The notes under the pieces: model-generated | Told to the model about the DNA's origin: nothing | Seen by the model: only the letters and a program-made list of their open reading frames with translations | The model's database searches: none | Shown: piece by piece, positions 32,490 to 64,000 of the stretch | Layout: every line of letters starts with the position of its first letter | Numbering within the stretch: the stretch's first letter is position 1 | DNA from: Bactericera cockerelli | Taxonomy: Eukaryota; Arthropoda; Insecta; Hemiptera; Triozidae | DNA: 64,000 bases | Direction: 5' to 3' | Assembly: GCA_024516035.1 (NCBI GenBank) | Contig: CM044964.1 | Span: 23,329,844-23,393,843 of the forward strand | Position numbers and translations under genes: made by a program

Positions 32490-32775
32490 GTGTTTAGCCA
32501 GCGTTGATGGCATGTTGAATACACCGGTTCCCTTCAGAACACCAAAGTTAAGCGACATCCAGCGAGGTTAAGACTTGGATGGGTGACCATTCAAATTCTA
32601 ATTCTCGTGACGCTGGCTTTTCCCGGCCCCACTCAGGCTGGGCTGGTCAATGTGAGTAGCAGGTTTGTGAGTTTCCTGCGAATAGAGGGTAAAACCCCCG
32701 TCGTGATATGACCATGGCAGTTGAAAGCGACGTTAAACCCCACTTTAAAAAAAAAAAAAAAAAAAAAAAAAACAG
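32490..32775 (+). mobile_element. SINE-F, full length, A-rich tail
   Basis: Nearly identical to 25825-26082 in head and core, with an extra ttttcccgg between the 5S-like head and core. It ends in about 26 A. The two copies look recent. Confidence 0.9.
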
Positions 32776-33169
32776 TGTTTAGAATATTTCGATGAAATGT
32801 TTTTTTTTTATATATAAAAATTTTAAAAAGAAAGAATGGGATTAAATATCTCATTCACAACACAAACCTCATCGAAATTATACTTTTAACACATTTCTCT
32901 CTCTCAAAAAAAAAAATGTTCAGAAGAATGGCGTGTTTTTACAGATATAACTAATTAAATCTGTGGCGCAGAGTTATAGCCTGAAAAGATGTACGGCAAT
33001 GCCTCATTGTGTAGAGTAGGGTTAGGAAAAATAAATATGCGGCCATGCCTCGGGCCGTAACTCGGGTGCAGCCGTTTTAAATTATGGCGTATTTTTACAA
33101 AGATATAAAACTAACTCTGGCTAACTAGTTTGGCTGGGGGACTACGAACAGGAAGTAGAATAGAATAGA

Positions 33170-33290
33170 GTAGAATATACCTTGTTTATACTGTCGAGGT
33201 AAGACTGAAAAGTCCCTTTACTCCAGCAGGAAGTAGACCTAAACTGCCTGGCTACCATCGTTCACGATGACGCTACCTATGATGATGATA
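33170..33290. mobile_element. Fragments of R and of a repeat shared with 44310
   Basis: cttgtttatactgtcgaggt and aaagtccctttactccagca match 44325-44372. ccatcgttcacgatgacgc matches R. Confidence 0.6.
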
Positions 33291-33324
33291 GCTAACTCAA
33301 TCATGGCCGAAAACACGCATTAAT

Positions 33325-33410
33325 GGTCGAGTGGTGTAGGCGCTAGTCTGGTAATCCAGGTAGCGTGGGGAGCCATTGGTTCGAATCCCTCACAATGCAT
33401 GGAATTATCC
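33325..33410 (+). mobile_element. SINE-C head
   Basis: Head only: ggtcgagtggtgtaggcgct, then attggttcgaatccctcaca. Confidence 0.65.
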
Positions 33411-35454
33411 TTATAATTATATTTAGAGGAACCCTACCCTACACACTGAGGCATTACAGTACCTACACCGTTTTGGACCTGAATTCATAGCCCCCGAGTT
33501 AGGTCCGGAAATTGTGGCTTCAAATTTGGCTAACGCTAACATGATTAATGAATGTCAAACAGCTCTTTCAAGTACAGAAAAATGAACAAAAATATCAAAA
33601 ACTTACCGATGCTGATTTCCGTGATGACTAAAATCCTCACAATGAAATAATTCAGTCAGCAAAATATCAAACTTGGATCAGCGAGGCGAAGAAAAGTTGC
33701 CGTCTGATCTGAGATATCTTAAAACAGAATTTTATCAACTTCACTTAATTAAATTTTCTGTTGGTTAAAATCACAAATTAATATTTGTTTATACCGGTGG
33801 TTATTATAAATTTAACTTTACTAAACAGTTCTTGGTTTTAAAAAAATCATTTTTGTGCAACCATTTTTTTAAGTACGAAATTATTGCATGTAGGTACGCA
33901 TTGTACGTGGTACCTCTAGGTATAATATTATTCGAAATTTGAAGTTTCATGAATTAATATTTTATTTTCAACTTGATATTTTGAAATTTAGATAAGGTTA
34001 GAGGTGTTTTAATTTTCAATAAATGGTACTATTGTAAAACAACTACAAAGAAATGCGTGTTTGAAAGGACCAAACACATTTAGGTGTTTTACAAACACTC
34101 ATTCATCCTTTCGATGTTTTAATACAAAAATAATTGTACTCTTTTAGAAATTATTTCTAGAAGAGTACAAAAAAAGTTACGAAGATAAACCAAAAAGGAA
34201 TGTGAAAAAAAAGAGTAATTATTTCAAAAATTAAAAAAAGATAAAAGAAAGCTTTCAAATTGGTATTAGATAACTACGAAAATTTGTATTGTATCCAACT
34301 AACATCCAGGAAATGGTACCAAAAAATATTTTGAATTTGAATTAAAAAAGGGCAAAAAATAATAGTCCGAATTTTTTAATAGGTATCTAAACATTAACAT
34401 CGATCAAGAAAGCAGTGAGAAATGACCAAATAAGCCTAACAAATACATTAATAAGAAATACATTGATACAAAATAATAATTATAATAAAAATGGGATTAT
34501 TCATAATTAATTAATAATCCAATTTTTGAGGGATAGACTTGACCACTTCAGCCAACATCAACAGTATGATAGATACCTAAGATACCTACAGAAGTTATTT
34601 TTCTATGAAAGAGAGTAATGTTACCGCTGGATCCAAAGTTCGAGTGTTCGAGACCCGTCCGCGCAAAACTTTCGAAATTATTTTCAAAGCAATTAAAAGA
34701 ATCACGACCCTTTGAATTCACAGATAAAAAGCGAAAAATATTGCCTAAAATTATTTTAATTTATTTCAGAAAAATATTTATAACATCGAGTATAATAAAC
34801 AAAAAACGGTTAATAATAGTCCACAATTTTTTCACAACGATTTAGATATAAAAAAAAACTTTCAAAATACAAAATAAGCACACTGTTATATTGTTTATTT
34901 AATGCAACAAAAATGCATCAATTAAAATTTAAACGCAAAAATAATCACAAATTAGTTAAGTACTCACAGAAAAAAGCCTATCTGTTCACGCGATACAATT
35001 TTTGGGTCTCGCGAGTTGAAAATTTTGCACTGACCACGTACGTACCTACTGAACTTTGAAACCAAAAACAGCAAAAAGAGAGACACTGCAAAAAAAAAAA
35101 AAAAAACACGATCATACAAAGGACAAAAAAATATATAAGAACGGGCTCCAGAATACCACAAGAGCAAATTTAATACAAAGCACAGACAGAGAAACCTTCT
35201 ACCTTGTTCTGAATCTTCTGGTCTCTCTCTCTCTCTCTTTCTCATTTTCTATCTCTCTCGGACATCCAATTCTCGGGTTCAAAAGAAACATACCGACGTA
35301 GGGCTCGAACCTCTATCCCGCCTTCTCTAATACCTCGTGTTGAGTTAAAAAGAGAACCGCCTCTATGTACAATAAATACATAGAACCCTATGTACTGGTA
35401 TACCGGGTGACTGAGGTCGAATAAATATAGATCTATTTTTTTTTTTCAAGTTTC
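33411..35454. other. No gene recognised; unique AT-rich DNA
   Basis: About 2 kb without identified repeats. Open frames at 34618-34845 and 34964-35301 are low complexity (Lys/Phe or Ser/Arg) and are not supported as genes. Confidence 0.5.
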
Positions 35455-35768
35455 CATGTATTTATTTTATTTATTTTATTTATTTATTTATTTATTTATT
35501 TACACTTTATTAGATAATAGGACATATACAATACAAATAATTACAAACGAAAATACAAAATACAATATAACAAAACAAAAAAATAATAATAAATAATAAA
35601 TAAAGAAAAAATAAATAAATATGTATTTATTTTTTAACAAATAAATTTCGTCAACAATAATAGTGAGGGTATACTGTACGTATACCCACCTTCAAAAGCT
35701 CGTCCTATAGGGCTTACCACCCAACCTCTTCCACCCAACCTCTTCCACCCAACCTCTTCCACCCAACC
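35455..35768 (-). mobile_element. L-tail element with a 15-bp tandem repeat
   Basis: Antisense, from ttatttacactttattagat. At 35712-35768 the end motif (cacccaacctcttcc) is repeated four times. Confidence 0.65.
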
Positions 35769-36084
35769 CTTGATGAATACAATTGAACTGAGATAGTAGA
35801 AGAATTCATTGTATTTTTCTTCTCTTATATCCAGGTTTCTCTTATAAAGAGATTATTGTCCCTCATAGTGAGTAAAATTTAACATGAAAATCATTCTCTT
35901 ATCGGTACCTACTCCAGGTTTATAAAAAATAAATAAATAAACCTTTATTTGGAACAAAAATATTACATACATCAAAATTAATACATACCTACATCTGAAC
36001 AACTGGTTCTAATTCAGCTTATTTGCCGACGAGGTACTCCCGGTTTCACTGTACTAATCCAGTTTTGACTGTACTAACTGTACT

Positions 36085-36285
36085 ATACTACTATTCGATC
36101 TCACCCAGCCTCGGTTGGGCCGGAATGCCAGCATCACGAAGTATTCACCTCGCTGTACGTTGCTTAGCTTCAATGCTTTGAAAAAAGAACTCAAGGCAGT
36201 ACTTTTTACGTTTATTTCTTTACCAACACCATCCTGTATATTTCTGGTTTGGTTTGGTTTTTTTTTTTTTTTTTTTTTTTTTTTT
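36085..36285 (-). mobile_element. SINE-F fragment
   Basis: Bases 36095-36175: cacccagcctcggttgggcc and ttcacctcgctgtacgttgc. A 26-bp T run follows at about 36259. Confidence 0.65.
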
Positions 36286-36639
36286 CATCTCTACAGGGTA
36301 CGTCAAGATCATTGAAATGCAATTAATTACAGAGTCGTCTTGGAAGTGTTGTAATTATTGCTGTTCCCGCAGAACGTGAGCTAATTATTAATTATTTACA
36401 AGTGCATCACGAACCGGTTGGGCGCATGCGCAGAGTTGAAAATCTGTCAAACCATAGAAGTGAGAAGTTCTGATGTACTCGTACAATGTGTATTTAAATA
36501 TATTTAAATATCTGTGATTGGTTGAAACTCGGTTGAAAAATAAATAAATATAAAAATAAAATAAATATAATATGTGTATCACAGTTCAGAACATTACCTT
36601 GACAGCTGTTTTGAGGTTTTTTTGGGTTTAAAATTTAAA

Positions 36640-36905
36640 TTTGGGTTTAAAACGTCGCTTTCAACTGCATGGTCATATCACGACGGGCGTACGTGTTATC
36701 CTCCATTCGCTGGAAACTCACAAACCTGCTACCCAACCCATACAGCACAAAACATTGTAATAGCTCTTTATTAAGCCTGATAAAAAACAATGAACAATTT
36801 GAATTACCTCACCCAGCATGGGTTGGGCCAGCATCATGAAGTCTTCACCTCGCTCAACGTTCCTTAACTTCGGTGATCCTACGAGGACCGGTGCATTCAA
36901 CGCGC
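36640..36905 (-). mobile_element. SINE-F with a 62-bp insertion
   Basis: Antisense: the tail cgtcgctttcaactgcatgg and core are split at about 36741-36803 by unrelated sequence. The 5S-like head (ttaacttcggtgatcctacg) ends at aacgcgcc. Confidence 0.8.
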
Positions 36906-37139
36906 CATCTACGTATCGGCTTTATAATTATTTTAGTGATCTGAAAATCTAGAAATTTCAGATGACTTCTATTCTAGACTTATAGGATCAGAATCTGGAA
37001 ACTAGAATTTTATTAGAAAAAGGGATGTTTTCAGATGATATGATATTTCAGATGATAAGCTGATTCTGGTCACCTACTTAAATTTGGTAAGCAACAAAGC
37101 CCTTTACACTAATCACATATATCTCAATTGAAAATATTA

Positions 37140-37290
37140 AATATTTGTGTTTATCACTTTCGTGATACCACAACCATTCAAACACAACCAACAAACAAAC
37201 TTTACTAAATCTACGCTGAAACCGAGACTTGAACCACAGACCTTCAAGTTACAAGTCCGCCGCCTTATTGATCAAGCTACTGAGGTCAGT
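37140..37290 (-). mobile_element. SINE-B
   Basis: It runs from cactttcgtgataccaca to aagctactgaggtcagttc, with a short internal expansion (caaccaacaaac). Confidence 0.82.
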
Positions 37291-38164
37291 TCATATGTCT
37301 CCTCTGGTGGAAACTGTAGCACCGAGTTCCGGCCCGAAACGATTTACGGCAATGCCTCATTGTATAGGGCTGGGTTAGGAAACCCAGGAAAGTATAGGGC
37401 CATGCCTCAGGGCGTAATATGTGTGTAGCCTGGTGGGGAGGACTTGACCTAGTTCCAGAAAGCATTCTGACTCTCAAAATCCCCCATTCTGCCTTTCAAC
37501 CATCAAAATTCGTTTAGATAAAATGCATTCAGATACTGTGTTAATATTATGTGAAAGAAATTTGGCGGTTGAGAGGGAGATTCGGAGAGTTTGAGAGAGT
37601 AAAGGCAACACTCAAAATGTCGTCTTTGAGTATCTACTAGGTACTAGTGTACAAAAATGTCGTAAAGGCTCTAGAGACAGAAAAACACATTCTCTGTGAA
37701 TGTGGAGCAGCCTCTTACACTTGACTGAAACACTTCTCAAGGCTGATTTTAACACATAAAGAAGTTAGTGAAATGAGACCTAAATAGATCTTTAGCTTTA
37801 TTAAAAGAGGCCTTTAGCCTGGTATAGAATTATAAAATTGTAAATAAGTTTAATGTAAAATAGGTAGATTTTAATATTTTGATATTTATAATATATTTAC
37901 ATTACTATTTTGTTACTACTTATATTTTGCCACCTAGGCTGAAAAGAGATAACTGTAGTATATTTTTAAACCCTCATGTTTGTAAATTTCTTTAAATGAT
38001 TAACTCTTCAAAAAAGGCTATTTTTTTATTATTAACAGCTCAGATTTTGTTTTAAATAACAAGAGCATGTCATAAAATATCTACACAAGGTCGCAGTGAC
38101 AAAGAGCTTTCCGACAGCCTTACTTTCTAAAAAAATATACAAGTAGGTACCTACGAGCATGGTT
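37291..38164. other. No gene recognised
   Basis: At 37335-37380 the sequence tttacggcaatgcctcattg matches 32990-33020 (an unnamed repeat). The remainder is unique. Confidence 0.5.
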
Positions 38165-38958
38165 ATCCTTTTGGATTTTCTAAGCCAAATTAGTTTTACA
38201 TAGAAATTTAAATTAGCGTCGTTTTTCTTTTGGATTTAAAAAATTCCAGGTTCGGTTTTTTCCAATCATTTCCAAGTTTAGATCCCCACGATTCATGAAA
38301 GAAAATGAAATACGTTCCCGTACTTTTAAAGATAAACAAACCATAGTGTGTAGAATTAAGGCACGCTATGGATAAACAATGAAAAATGAAAACAAACCAG
38401 GAATAAAGAAATAGAAGTAAGAATTTTATAAATCCATTTTGGTTAACCAACTGGAAGAAGATTTCTCCTTTCGTTTTTTCCAAAATAAAAATGACTTTCT
38501 TCCAATTTGTCCATTGTATTCCATTTGAATCCACTTTGGTTAGAAAAAAGATTACGGCTTATGACTGCCTGGTAACTATATGAGCGAGTATGCAATACGC
38601 AAGATTTGAATCGAATAACATAATCCGAGTCCAACCCTGATCTAACGAGACGCACTCTAGTGAGCAGTTTAGTAAGCTTGATCCAACCCATAGCTAACTT
38701 CTCACGCTCAAAATGCTAGGATACGAGAGTGGGGTGGGGGAACAAAAAATCAGCAGTCAGCATCAGCCATTGTTGTTGAAGTTCTATCTTTTTTTCTCGT
38801 GAAGCAAAATTGAAGAGCAAGGAGACGATCACTTTCTCGCCTCTTTTTAATTATTTATCTCTTTTTACTTTCTTTTTTGAAGTTTTTAAATTTCCTTTCT
38901 GAACTTGGTACGGACCATCACAAGGGGAAAAACTAAACACCAGCCTTTTCGTGATAAT

Positions 38959-64000
<25,042 letters not shown>

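Overview
The window is a piece of a repeat-rich, AT-rich animal nuclear genome, most likely an insect or other arthropod. The evidence is an intron-rich gene for a DDX3/Belle-type DEAD-box RNA helicase with GT-AG introns, GC-rich exons in AT-rich surroundings, and hundreds of fragments of short Pol III-type retroposons. The order cannot be decided from the sequence alone. No bacterial, plasmid, phage or CRISPR features were seen.

Layout. 1-9.1 kb: no recognisable host gene; a mosaic of tRNA-headed SINEs, several nested with target-site duplications, and a 46-bp minisatellite. 9.1-15.6 kb: a decayed DIRS-like tyrosine-recombinase retroelement with inverted termini. It carries a 114-bp minisatellite, gag-like, RNase H-like and tyrosine recombinase remnants, and two SINE insertions. 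15.6-38.9 kb: intergenic, with a composite 1.45-kb minisatellite (18.4-19.8 kb), 5S-rRNA-derived SINEs, a polypurine tract and a CT microsatellite. 38.96 kb to the window end: the 5' and central part of bel/DDX3 on the + strand, 11 exons (about 510 codons), with the C-terminal helicase motifs beyond the window. Inside its 8.1-kb intron 9 lies a second, unrecognised three-exon gene on the - strand (59984 to 55970). It encodes a membrane-anchored N-terminus and a long Asn-Glu-Arg-Lys repeat tail.

The most unusual feature is that exon/intron boundaries of the helicase gene are repeatedly amplified in place. The 3' end of exon 6 plus its splice donor has about six extra copies. Exon 7 has a partial 5' copy, a 138-nt 3' copy containing Walker A, and an array of its donor-proximal intron sequence. 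The last nine bases of exon 9 plus donor are repeated about 17 times. Exon 11 (108 nt, phase 1-1) occurs at least five times, running off the window.

SINE families used in the entries (names local to this report). A: tRNA head, tail gggcagtataaataaggc. B: head accgacctcagtagcttgat. C: head tggtagtcaagtggttaacg, tail with ctaaccctcagagtc in reverse. D: head gtcaccgtggcagagtgag. E: tRNA-like head cctccgtggcgtaacggttg plus a core domain. F: 5S-rRNA-derived head plus the same core. G: head cgtggctcagtggttaagag. H: head tttagcggtagcatgctcgg. I: head with cccgggttcgatccc and body cgcccatcagaggggaggc. L-tail: a LINE-3'-end-like repeat (gggtggaagagattgcc, then ccccgccctttagttagga, then taataaagtgtaaataaa). 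P: a repeat with cccgtgcttcgc and acggtttgggctgtagagcg. R: a repeat with ccatcgttcacgatgacgcc. Q: a repeat with gaaatttctaatattagaaa. All coordinates of repeats are approximate to a few bases.
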